Positions 1 to 7,735 of a DNA stretch of 40,386 bases are shown here, piece after piece. The position numbers and the translations under genes are program-made. Origin of the DNA: CS3-C152 sp964347025 (GTDB taxonomy: Archaea > Aenigmatarchaeota > Aenigmatarchaeia > QMZP01 > QMZT01); assembly GCA_964347025.1 (NCBI GenBank), contig CAYFWU010000009.1, forward strand, positions 1 through 40,386, given 5' to 3'. The first letter of the stretch is position 1. The number at the start of each line of letters is the position of its first letter. The notes beneath the pieces are model-generated. The model worked only from the letters and a program-made list of their open reading frames with translations. It was not told the DNA's origin and ran no database searches.

Positions 1-785
1 CCTGTCGCCAGCTTCCTCTGCTCTTCGATATTTAGGTCCGAAATCGTTCGCCAGCTTCCATCTTCCTTTTTCACGGGTATTCCGAGTTCTTGGAGGAACT
101 GGACGCTGGCGGACTCGGATCCTGATATCTCCGGTATGTAAGGATCCACAGAATACTCCAACGCCTTGTGTATGGGTCTTGTATACCTTCCCCACAAACG
201 GAGGCCTTTTGAAATTTTGATCTTTTTCTCTGATTCCGCGTCTTTCAGTATTTCCTTGTTCAGACCGTTCACACCCCAGTCAGGTCCTACTGCGTCTATC
301 TGCGAATCTCCTATCGCCCCTATTATCGCCAGCGAGGAAAGATCTATGTTTTTGGGATTGATCGTTCTTGAAAGGATATAAGTAACGCCTGATCCCGAAA
401 TGTTGTCAGGTATGCCTGAAACCACTGAATTTATGTGCACTATATTCTCGTTTGCCTTTCCTGTTGGCTGGTGGTGATCGCATATTATCACTTTCGAGGG
501 AAGCGAATCCCTTATTTTCTCAATCTGCCCGGAACCCATGTCCAAGAACACGAAGAGCTTTCTCTCCTCCTCTGCCAGCTCTTTCAGTACGCTGTCGTTT
601 AGTTGTTTGACCAGTGAAAGGTGGAAATCCTTTCCCTCCCTCGTAAGGGTCTTGACCATGATTGTCGCGGAGGTGATACCGTCCGCATCGTAATGTGAAA
701 CTATTCGTATTTGGTCTTTCGTTTCTCTGATCCATTCCTTCGCCCTCTTCGCTTCCTTGATCATTTTCTGTAATTCCTCGATCAT
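1..785 (-). CDS. RecJ-like (GAN-type) DHH-family nuclease, N-terminal part
   Basis: Translating back from the ATG at 785 gives an open frame of 261 codons that leaves the left edge, so the C-terminus is missing. Seen: DHH phosphoesterase motif I SHYDADG (residues 30-36), a second acidic motif DMGSG (D82) and the signature CDHHQP (D103-H105). These are metal ligands of the RecJ/Cdc45 superfamily. In archaea such proteins are single-strand 5'-3' exonucleases or GINS partners in the replisome, or oligoribonucleases; which applies here cannot be told from the N-terminus. The gene is divergent from metG, and an AT-rich promoter region (TATA-like stretch near 795-804) lies between them. Confidence 0.88.
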   Translation of the reverse strand, partial: MIEELQKMIKEAKRAKEWIRETKDQIRIVSHYDADGITSATIMVKTLTREGKDFHLSLVKQLNDSVLKELAEEERKLFVFLDMGSGQIEKIRDSLPSKVIICDHHQPTGKANENIVHINSVVSGIPDNISGSGVTYILSRTINPKNIDLSSLAIIGAIGDSQIDAVGPDWGVNGLNKEILKDAESEKKIKISKGLRLWGRYTRPIHKALEYSVDPYIPEISGSESASVQFLQELGIPVKKEDGSWRTISDLNIEEQRKLAT

Positions 786-840
786 GTTTACCACTATATA
801 TTGTCTTTAAGATTAATAATTATAACCCATGATAATACTC

Positions 841-850
841 ATTTATTTAA
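841..850 (+). promoter_or_regulatory. TATA box for metG, probably leaderless
   Basis: The stretch ATTTATTTAA lies 22-32 bases before the ATG at 873, the spacing expected when archaeal transcription begins at or next to the start codon. It decides the metG start: the longer frame opening at 801 would run through the promoter. Confidence 0.6.
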
Positions 851-872
851 ATTGGGATGCGAACTTCTTTTT

Positions 873-2849
873 ATGGTGATCAAAACGAAGTTCTACGTCA
901 CGACAGCGATAGATTACGTGAATGCAAAGCCCCATATAGGGCATGCCTATGAGAAAGTGATAGCCGATATTATAGCGAGATTCCGGAGGCTGAGGGGAGA
1001 GAGGGTTTTCTACCTGACAGGAACGGATGAGAATGCGCAGAAGAATTCACAGGCAGCAAAGGAGGCGGGCATACCGACTAAGAAATTTGTGGACAAAAAC
1101 GTGAGGTATTTCAAAGATCTTATCGGGATTCTGAATCTAACCAATGATCATTTCATAAGAACCACAGAGGAGGGTCACATAAAGGTTTCCCAGAACATAT
1201 TCAAGAAGGTTTTCGACAAGGGAGACATATACAAGGGATTTTACGAGGGTTTATACTGCGAGGGCTGCGAGAGCTACCTGACTGAAAAGGATCTTGTTGA
1301 CGGGAAGTGTCCGGAACACCAGAAGCCTCCGAAACCCCTCAAGGAAGAAGCGTATTTCTTTCGCCTGAGCAAGTACAGGGATCAGATTATCAAGCTTCTG
1401 GAATCCCCTGACTTCGTAATTCCAAAGGAGAAGAGGAACGAGATGCTTTCAAGGATAAAGTCTGATGAGCTGAAGGATCTGTGTGTAAGCAGGAAGGGCT
1501 TGGACTGGGGGATAGATATTCCTGTTGACAAGAATCATAAGATCTATGTCTGGTTTGACGCCCTGATAAACTACGTTTCTGCCCTAGACTATCCTCACGG
1601 GAGGAAGTTCAAGGAATTCTGGCCGGCGGATGCTCATATTATCGGGAAGGGGATTAACTGGTTCCACTCCGTGATCTGGCCTGCAATATTGATATCAGCC
1701 GGTATAAAACCTCCGGGAACCATCCTCGTTCACGGCTACCTTACCGTAAATGGCCAGAAGATAAGCAAGTCCCTTGGGACCCAGATAGATCCTGCCGAGA
1801 TCGTTAAGAATTACGGATCTGATCCTTTAAGGTATTTCTTCGCCAAGGAAATCCCTATGGGAGAGGACGGGGATTTCTCAGCGAAAGATCTGGTTGACAG
1901 GGTGAACAACGAGCTGGTGGCGAACATATCGAATCTCTGCTATCGAACGTTAAGCTTCATCAACAACTACTCTGAATCAAGAATTGGGAAATGCGCTAGC
2001 GGTGAATGGGAGAAGAGGCTTTTGAAAGAGATTGGAAGGGAGATAAAGGATATTGAAAAATCCTACGAGAACTACGCCTTTCATGAGGCCATCAAAAAGA
2101 TACTTAAGATAGGCGATATAGGAAACCGCTACTTCCAGGAGAACCAGCCCTGGGTTCTGATCAAGAAAGATCCTGAGAAATGCAAAGGTATCCTTGCGTT
2201 CTCGGCCAACATAGTTAAGGATCTTGCAATCCTCCTGAAGCCCGTACTTCCGGAATTTTCAGAGAAGCTTGAAAAGCAACTGAATGTGAAGGACCTGAAA
2301 TGGAGAGATCTTTCGAGGAGGATAGAAAACCACAAGATAGGGAAGGCGGAAATAATATTCAAGAAGATCCCCCCTGTTCAGGAAGATCCCTTCTCCTCGC
2401 TCGATCTAAAAGTAGCGAAAATCGAACGGGTGGAAGACCATCCTGAGGCGGACAAATTATATGTTTTGAAAATCAATCTGGGAACTGAGAAAAGAACGAT
2501 CGTGGCTGGTTTGAAGGGTTATTATTCGAAAGGGGAACTCGAGGGGAAGAGAATAGTTGTTGTCTCGAACCTCAAGCCCGCGAAACTGCGGGGGATCGAA
2601 TCCAAGGGCATGTTGCTGGCTGTCGAAAGAAAGGGGAAGATCGGACTGTTGGTCAGCAAGGATAAGGAAGGATCGGATGTGTTGGCTGAAGGTGTTGAAA
2701 GGAAACCGAAAAGGGAGATAGATATCAAAGACTTCCTTAAACTGGGTATTGAAGTGAAGAAGGGGAAGGTTTACTACAGAGACAAAACCCTTCGGACTGA
2801 GAAGGGTGAGATATTCATGGATAGGGATATAGAAGGTAGGGTGAGCTGA
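873..2849 (+). CDS. metG: Methionyl-tRNA synthetase, bacterial type, with C-terminal tRNA-binding domain
   Basis: 658 residues. It charges tRNA-Met with methionine in the cytoplasm. Seen: HIGH motif (H21-H24) inside a stretch reading FYVTTAIDYVNAKPHIGH, one zinc knuckle C129-x2-C132...C146-x2-H149, KISKS (296-300) and an anticodon-binding helical region. A C-terminal Trbp111/EMAP-II-like OB domain (about 504-613, SSLDLKVAKIE...) follows. The N-terminal pattern and single knuckle resemble bacterial (Thermus-type) MetRS rather than the archaeal form (SALPYANG..HAGH, two knuckles), which suggests gene transfer. The ATG at 873 is preferred over an in-frame start at 801 because a TATA box sits between. 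The stop overlaps the next start by one base (TGATG), so the two genes are probably co-transcribed. Confidence 0.95.
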   Translation: MVIKTKFYVTTAIDYVNAKPHIGHAYEKVIADIIARFRRLRGERVFYLTGTDENAQKNSQAAKEAGIPTKKFVDKNVRYFKDLIGILNLTNDHFIRTTEEGHIKVSQNIFKKVFDKGDIYKGFYEGLYCEGCESYLTEKDLVDGKCPEHQKPPKPLKEEAYFFRLSKYRDQIIKLLESPDFVIPKEKRNEMLSRIKSDELKDLCVSRKGLDWGIDIPVDKNHKIYVWFDALINYVSALDYPHGRKFKEFWPADAHIIGKGINWFHSVIWPAILISAGIKPPGTILVHGYLTVNGQKISKSLGTQIDPAEIVKNYGSDPLRYFFAKEIPMGEDGDFSAKDLVDRVNNELVANISNLCYRTLSFINNYSESRIGKCASGEWEKRLLKEIGREIKDIEKSYENYAFHEAIKKILKIGDIGNRYFQENQPWVLIKKDPEKCKGILAFSANIVKDLAILLKPVLPEFSEKLEKQLNVKDLKWRDLSRRIENHKIGKAEIIFKKIPPVQEDPFSSLDLKVAKIERVEDHPEADKLYVLKINLGTEKRTIVAGLKGYYSKGELEGKRIVVVSNLKPAKLRGIESKGMLLAVERKGKIGLLVSKDKEGSDVLAEGVERKPKREIDIKDFLKLGIEVKKGKVYYRDKTLRTEKGEIFMDRDIEGRVS

Positions 2850-4048
2850 TGTTGATAGGAATTGTGGGAAAGACGAACGTGGGTAAGAGCGCGTTGTTCA
2901 AGGCCTTAACGTTGGCGGATGTTGAAATCTCGGACAGAGTATTCACCACGATCAAGCCCAACCATGCCGTGGGGTTCGTTAAGGCTGACTGCCCAGAGGA
3001 GAAAGCGAAAACCCAATGTAAACCCAATCACGGATACTGTAAGGAAGGGGTGAGGTTCATTCCTGTCGAGCTCTTGGATGTCGCTGGTCTGGTTCCTGGA
3101 GCGCACGAAGGCAAGGGTCTGGGCAACCAGTTTTTGGATGATCTGAGACAGGCCGATGCCTTCATACACGTCATTGATATTTCTGGATCATCCAATGAAA
3201 ACGGAGAACCGGTTGAGAAGGGCTCGTATGACCCTGCAAATGATATACGCTTTCTTGAAGAGGAGATTGGCTATTGGTTCTTCGGTTTAATGAAAAAGAA
3301 CTGGGAGAAGTTTTCGAAAGAGGTCGAGATGCAGAAGCGCGATCTGATCGACTCGCTCGTGAAACAGTTCTCTGGTCTGAAGGTCACGGAATCTCAGATA
3401 AAGAAAGCCTTGGAAACGACCGGCCTTCCTAAGGAAACGCCAGCACAATGGTCGGACGACGATTTGAAAAAGTTTGCGTTTGAACTGCGGAAGCTCTCGA
3501 AAAGGATGATAATAGCAGCTAACAAGATCGATATCCCTGGTTCAGAAGCGAATCTTGAAAGACTGAAGAAGGAGTTTCCTAACTACAGCATAATCCCCTG
3601 TTCTGCGGAGAGCGAGCTTGCCCTGAAAGAGGCGGACAAACACGAACTAATAAAATACACACCAGGCGAAAAGGAGTTCGAGATCCTGAAAGAAAACGAA
3701 CTTAATGAAAAACAGAAGCAAGCGCTCGAATTCGTGAATGCCTTGCTTGCGAAGTTAAGATCAACAGGCGTCCAGGAATGCCTGGACAGGGCGGTTTTTG
3801 ATCTTCTCGACTACATAGTTGCCTACCCTGTAGCGAATATAAACAAATTAACTGACAGCAAAGGTAACGTCCTCCCTGATGCGATCCTCGTTCCGAAAGG
3901 GACAAACCTCAAGGAATTCGCCGGTAAGGTTCACACCGAGATGGCGGACAAGTTCATTGGAGGAGTCGATTTCGAGACCAAAAGAAAGCTCGGGGCGGAT
4001 TACGAAGTGAAGAATGGGGATATAATAGAGATTGTTCTGAGGAAGTAA
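2849..4048 (+). CDS. OBG/YchF-family GTPase with TGS domain
   Basis: 399 residues of the archaeal OBG/YchF group, cytoplasmic P-loop NTPases linked to ribosomes and stress responses. Seen: G1 GKTNVGKS near the N-terminus, G3 DVAGL, G4 NKID, a cysteine-containing insert after the G1 region (C..C..C within about 49-65), a helical insertion, and a C-terminal TGS-like domain (about 315-399). Length is normal for the archaeal branch. Translation is probably coupled to metG through the TGATG overlap. It converges on the next gene with only two bases between stop codons. Confidence 0.93.
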   Translation: MLIGIVGKTNVGKSALFKALTLADVEISDRVFTTIKPNHAVGFVKADCPEEKAKTQCKPNHGYCKEGVRFIPVELLDVAGLVPGAHEGKGLGNQFLDDLRQADAFIHVIDISGSSNENGEPVEKGSYDPANDIRFLEEEIGYWFFGLMKKNWEKFSKEVEMQKRDLIDSLVKQFSGLKVTESQIKKALETTGLPKETPAQWSDDDLKKFAFELRKLSKRMIIAANKIDIPGSEANLERLKKEFPNYSIIPCSAESELALKEADKHELIKYTPGEKEFEILKENELNEKQKQALEFVNALLAKLRSTGVQECLDRAVFDLLDYIVAYPVANINKLTDSKGNVLPDAILVPKGTNLKEFAGKVHTEMADKFIGGVDFETKRKLGADYEVKNGDIIEIVLRK

Positions 4049-4050
4049 TA

Positions 4051-4941
4051 TCACTGGTTTATTTCAAATACGATCGAAAATGAATTTTTGCTACCCCTTT
4101 CTCCTTTGTAACGACCGAACATAACTCCTATCCAGATTTCGCCGCCTAAGATTTTTTCCAGATACTTCGAAGGTTTCCGTAAGATCTTCTCCAGAGCAAT
4201 ACCACCTTTTACACTGAAATATCCACCACTTAAAGTCTGCTCTGTCCTTCCACTTAATCTAAATCCCATTTCATCTAAATAATAACGAAATTTTGCACGT
4301 AGGTATGCTTCCATCTTCCCGTCATGCCTTTTGGTTGAAAATGGTGATAAATCAAGAACCATCTCAAGGGGGCCGAACTTCTTTTTCAAAGGTGTTATCC
4401 CCAAATTAATAAGGTCTTCTTCTTCTGGTAACGTAGTTCCTATTTCAGTGTAAAAATAATCAGTGCGAAGTGTAAGCTCACCATACCCGCTTCCTTCATG
4501 CAAATCAAAAAACATATAAACGGAATCGACGCCATTTTCTGCTTCATGCTCACGCCAAAGAACATTGTATATCTTAACCTTACTACCATCGAACGATGTA
4601 CCGAGTGTGTTTTTAAAATAAGGATCTTTAGAATGATCTTTGGGAAATAATTTATTAATCTTTTTTATTGTTTCGTTAAATCCCTCTTTTTTCTTCATCC
4701 ATTCGTAAAGTTCAGGTGACATGTCATTTAGGGCTATCATTTCGTTCTTATGTTTAGGGATGTATATTTCAATTTTTCTATAATTCTTTAGCATATCTTT
4801 TTTTGCGAGGGAGAATCCTTCGATAGCTTCTTTTAGATCAAAAAATGGATTCAGATTATGCTTTTCTCTATATTCCTTTGTCACCATTTGCACATAACCC
4901 GAATCTGCCGTGGTGGGAGGAGGTGGGATCGAATAAAGCAT
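4051..4941 (-). CDS. Hypothetical beta-rich protein with proline-rich N-terminus
   Basis: 296 residues; family not recognised. Seen: N-terminus MLYSIPPPPTT, nearly the same as the start of the next gene upstream (MLLSTPPPQTT). A charged helical part (about 20-95) follows, then a region of alternating hydrophobic/polar segments and glycines (about 110-296) ending in strand-like VMFGRYKG...FSIVFEINQ. There is no recognisable signal peptide or membrane helix. The AT-rich TTTAAATTAATT about 20-30 bases before the ATG suggests its own leaderless promoter. The C-terminal half could be a beta barrel or sandwich, but this is inference from strand pattern only. Confidence 0.8.
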   Translation of the reverse strand: MLYSIPPPPTTADSGYVQMVTKEYREKHNLNPFFDLKEAIEGFSLAKKDMLKNYRKIEIYIPKHKNEMIALNDMSPELYEWMKKKEGFNETIKKINKLFPKDHSKDPYFKNTLGTSFDGSKVKIYNVLWREHEAENGVDSVYMFFDLHEGSGYGELTLRTDYFYTEIGTTLPEEEDLINLGITPLKKKFGPLEMVLDLSPFSTKRHDGKMEAYLRAKFRYYLDEMGFRLSGRTEQTLSGGYFSVKGGIALEKILRKPSKYLEKILGGEIWIGVMFGRYKGERGSKNSFSIVFEINQ

Positions 4942-4994
4942 TTAGTATCGTTTAATGCAATTAATTTAAAAAAGGGTTAATGTGCCAGAATTTA

Positions 4995-5648
4995 TCAGTA
5001 CCTTTTGAAAACTGTAACGTAAATTCTGGTTTTTTCTGCGGGCGTCTTCCAGTATTGAACCTTGGCGCCCCATCCCTTTCCTAAATCTTTGGAGACCCAT
5101 ACATTGACTCCTGTTTTATCGTCTGAAAACAATCTAGTCATACCACCCACGCTCCAGTCATCATCTAAAGTTCCCAGATCGAATGGCAGATCGAATGGTC
5201 CGTAGCTTCCTCTCAGCCACCAGAATTTATTATCCTTTCCATCATCATCTTTTTTATTCGAGGCGAAATAACGATCTATCGCCAGTCTAACGGACCCCGA
5301 TTCAACAAAACCAGTTGATAAACCTAATCTGCCGGTTGTTCTTTCTCCGACCTGAAAATCCGCACCGAGAACCGGGTGTATTGGGAGTTCAGGACCCAAG
5401 GAAATCTTAATTTCGTCATAAAAACTTCCGAACAGTGTCATGTCTGACCAGCTGTTAACTGCTGCTATTTTCCCTATTTTTAAAGTGGCGTCATTCTGGG
5501 CATCAATATCCTTTCCCGCAGAAAAATCCAGACAACCATTAAATTTAAACAAAGGTTTCTTTATTTTTTCAAGTTCTTTCTCTGACAATCTCTGCTCCTG
5601 AACTGCGATATCCTGAGTCGTCTGTGGTGGTGGGGTTGATAGTAACAT
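4995..5648 (-). CDS. Hypothetical beta-rich protein, N-terminus shared with its neighbour
   Basis: 217 residues; family not recognised. After the MLLSTPPPQTT start and a short charged helix (about 15-32), the rest is a run of short amphipathic strands separated by polar, Asp/Gly-rich turns. It ends in an aromatic-rich strand (IYVTVFKRY), a pattern seen in beta-barrel proteins such as bacterial porins. No signal peptide is visible; a stop codon lies in frame five codons before the ATG, so none is hidden upstream. Tandem with the genes at 4051 and 5696. Export and barrel fold are inference. Confidence 0.8.
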   Translation of the reverse strand: MLLSTPPPQTTQDIAVQEQRLSEKELEKIKKPLFKFNGCLDFSAGKDIDAQNDATLKIGKIAAVNSWSDMTLFGSFYDEIKISLGPELPIHPVLGADFQVGERTTGRLGLSTGFVESGSVRLAIDRYFASNKKDDDGKDNKFWWLRGSYGPFDLPFDLGTLDDDWSVGGMTRLFSDDKTGVNVWVSKDLGKGWGAKVQYWKTPAEKTRIYVTVFKRY

Positions 5649-5695
5649 ATAATCACTTAGTTATCATTAAATAGTAAATAATAAAAAGGGGTGTG

Positions 5696-6478
5696 TTAGA
5701 AACTGTACCTGCCACCAAGCAATAATGCTTTGTAACCTCCTGTTGCCAGTCTTCCTTGGGCAACTAATTCAAGTCCTCCTCCTAAATCCATCCCACAACC
5801 TATTTCGCTATAAATCTTTTTTGATCTGTAAAAATCCATTGTTCCCTTGAGGAATATATCTACGAAAAACTTTCCATCTGCTAATTTTTTCATTACATAT
5901 ACGTACAGCATCTGGTTTTCTTCTGTTCGCAACGGGTAATATTCTATCATTAGAACATCCCCATCTTTAATTTTGGGAGAATACCTCAGACCTAGCATCA
6001 AAATATCCTTGAACTCGCTTGAAACTATTGATCTTGTTGACAACCTCAAATCCTTGTACAATTTCTTGGATAATCTGAATTCACCGAAAACTGTTTCGAG
6101 ACCGGGCTTCTTGTCATCACTCTCCAGATCAAGCAAACCGTAAGCTTCAAGACCCATAGGCAAACCGTCTGAACCGCCTTCGAACCTCGCTATTGAAGGG
6201 CCTTTTATTCCCTGATAATATGTTCCTGTGAAGAATTTCGAAACCTTTTTTTCTTCCTTTTTCTCTTCCTTCACCTTCTCAACCTCAGCAGGAGGGCTGT
6301 CAGCCAATGCAAGACTTGGAAGTATAGACAAACCTACCAAAGAACCCACGGCTGCTTTTCTCGTTAGTTCTGAATCTTCTTTGCCGTAAACATCTCTCCA
6401 TGCTTCTTCGAACTCTTTTCTGCTTGCGCCCATATCTTTGAATACTTTCTTTAATTTCCTCTTGCTCATTAGATCCAT
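5696..6478 (-). CDS. Hypothetical exported beta-rich protein
   Basis: 260 residues from the ATG at 6478, which is preceded by GAGAGTGA; an in-frame GTG at 6487 is the alternative start. Seen: a charged 39-residue N-terminal part, a hydrophobic stretch (AAVGSLVGLSILPSLALA) ending in an A-x-A-type cleavage site before DSPP, and a Lys/Glu spacer. About 180 residues of alternating strand pattern follow, finishing in LLLGGRYSF, a terminal-aromatic strand as in outer-membrane barrels. A signal peptide preceded by such a long N-region is unusual. It is transcribed divergently from the TrmB-like regulator, which makes it the likely regulatory target. Function unknown. Confidence 0.82.
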   Translation of the reverse strand: MDLMSKRKLKKVFKDMGASRKEFEEAWRDVYGKEDSELTRKAAVGSLVGLSILPSLALADSPPAEVEKVKEEKKEEKKVSKFFTGTYYQGIKGPSIARFEGGSDGLPMGLEAYGLLDLESDDKKPGLETVFGEFRLSKKLYKDLRLSTRSIVSSEFKDILMLGLRYSPKIKDGDVLMIEYYPLRTEENQMLYVYVMKKLADGKFFVDIFLKGTMDFYRSKKIYSEIGCGMDLGGGLELVAQGRLATGGYKALLLGGRYSF

Positions 6479-6513
6479 TTTTATCACTCTCTAATAGTTA
6501 CTTAATTTAAGGG

Positions 6514-6523
6514 TATATAAAAT
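6514..6523 (-). promoter_or_regulatory. TATA box of the exported beta-rich protein gene
   Basis: Read on the minus strand this is ATTTTATATA, ending about 35 bases before the ATG at 6478. It would give a leader of roughly ten bases that includes the GAGAGTGA ribosome-binding site. Confidence 0.5.
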
Positions 6524-6526
6524 AGT

Positions 6527-6546
6527 GTAGTCCTAAATTGGACTAC
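6527..6546. promoter_or_regulatory. Perfect inverted repeat, probable operator
   Basis: Two 7-base arms, GTAGTCC and GGACTAC, flank the 6-base centre TAAATT, giving an interrupted palindrome without mismatch. It lies exactly between the two divergent TATA boxes (6514-6523 on minus, 6547-6556 on plus). A dimeric winged-helix protein bound here could block both promoters. The adjacent TrmB-like protein is the obvious candidate; binding itself is inferred. Confidence 0.6.
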
Positions 6547-6556
6547 AATTTATAAG
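6547..6556 (+). promoter_or_regulatory. TATA box of the TrmB-like regulator
   Basis: AATTTATAAG lies about 22-31 bases before the ATG at 6578, which suits a leaderless transcript. It directly abuts the inverted repeat, so a protein bound there would compete with TBP/TFB. Confidence 0.55.
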
Positions 6557-6577
6557 TTTTTCGGTCAAAATATAATC

Positions 6578-7735
6578 ATGGAAGAAGCGAGAGAGAAGGA
6601 TGTGCTGGAAGATATAGGATTAACAGAGAATGAGGCGAAAGTTTATCTCACTCTGTTAGAAACAGGATCAACAACGGCCGGCGTGATTGTAAAGAAAACA
6701 AACCTCCACAGAAGCACGACGTACGAGATCATAAGACGATTGATAGAAACGGGTATGATAAATTACGTCATAAAGGAAGGGAGGAGGTACTTCGAGGCTA
6801 CGGACCCGGAGAAGTTTCTGGATGTCATGAAAGAAAGGGAGGAGAAGCTCCGGTCTATCCTGCCAAGATTGAAAATGAAAAGGAACATCGCCAAGATAAA
6901 ACAGGAGGCCTACGTTTATGAAGGTAAAAAGGGGGTCAAAACGGTTTTTGAGGATGTTTTGAAAACGCTGGAGAAAGGAGAGGAATGGCTTATCTTCGGG
7001 GCCTCGGGTGAACCTGTACCTCTTCAAGATTTTTTGAGGAGCTTTGAAATCAGACGTTCGAAAAAGGGGGTTGTTCTAAAGATCATTTTTTCCGAAGGAG
7101 CCGAATTCATAGACGTTCTCAAAAATCTCCCTGCTACAGAATTAAAGGTTTTGCCCAAGGAGTATATGACCCCATCTGAAGTCGAGATCTTCGGCGACAA
7201 AACGGCGATCATATTATGGGGGGAAAAACCTGTCGCTTTCGTAATAGAGAACAAAGAGATTGCGGATTCCTTCAGAAAGTATTTCAATCTCATGTGGGAA
7301 CAAGATGTAATGATATACAAGGGTTTCGAGGGCATAAAACGTTCCCATGAAAAAATGTATGAAGTATTGAAGGCAGGGGACGAATATTATTATTTTGGGG
7401 TTCCTGTCTTTCAGAAGAAGGAACAGCATGAATATTGGAAGAAGGATCACGAAAAGCGAGCGAAACTGGGAATAAAGGGAAGGATCATGTTCAACCAGGG
7501 AACAAACCCTAAGATTTTGGAGAACAGAAACACCTACAAAGGATGTGAAGCAAGATACATGCCATTCGAAATTAAAACTCCTTCATGGGTATTCGGTTAC
7601 AAGGACGTTACGATAATAGGAATACCAGTCGGGGAGAATGTTATGGCGATTGAGATGATCAACAAGGATGTCGCCCGCTCATTCAAAAATTACTTCGAGG
7701 CCTTCTGGAAGATGTCGAAGCCTTTCAAGAAGTAA
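6578..7735 (+). CDS. TrmB-family transcription regulator with two sensor domains
   Basis: 385 residues. Seen: an N-terminal winged helix-turn-helix of TrmB type (LTENEAKVYLTLLETGSTTAG...HRSTTYEIIRRLIETGMI, about 16-60), a coiled linker (about 85-110), then two successive copies of a similar alpha/beta module. Copy one is about 112-245 (GKKGVKTVFEDVLKTLEKGEEWLIFG...) and copy two about 255-380 (GFEGIKRSHEKMYEVLKAGDEYYYFG...). Each copy ends in a related segment (IADSFRKYFNLMWEQ and VARSFKNYFEAFWKM). TrmB proteins usually carry one such module and bind sugars or other small ligands. The palindrome at 6527-6546 in its promoter suggests autoregulation and control of the divergent gene. The ligand is unknown. 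Confidence 0.85.
   Translation: MEEAREKDVLEDIGLTENEAKVYLTLLETGSTTAGVIVKKTNLHRSTTYEIIRRLIETGMINYVIKEGRRYFEATDPEKFLDVMKEREEKLRSILPRLKMKRNIAKIKQEAYVYEGKKGVKTVFEDVLKTLEKGEEWLIFGASGEPVPLQDFLRSFEIRRSKKGVVLKIIFSEGAEFIDVLKNLPATELKVLPKEYMTPSEVEIFGDKTAIILWGEKPVAFVIENKEIADSFRKYFNLMWEQDVMIYKGFEGIKRSHEKMYEVLKAGDEYYYFGVPVFQKKEQHEYWKKDHEKRAKLGIKGRIMFNQGTNPKILENRNTYKGCEARYMPFEIKTPSWVFGYKDVTIIGIPVGENVMAIEMINKDVARSFKNYFEAFWKMSKPFKK

Noticed and set aside
801..872. N-terminal extension of MetRS from 801
   Set aside because: The segment covers the TATA box and does not match MetRS; family homology begins at the ATG at 873.
4942..5700. Hidden signal peptides for the two MLxSxPPP proteins, through an upstream start or frameshift
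   Set aside because: An in-frame stop occurs five codons before 5648, and the region before 4941 is a short AT-rich promoter-like gap; no hydrophobic segment is found in other frames.
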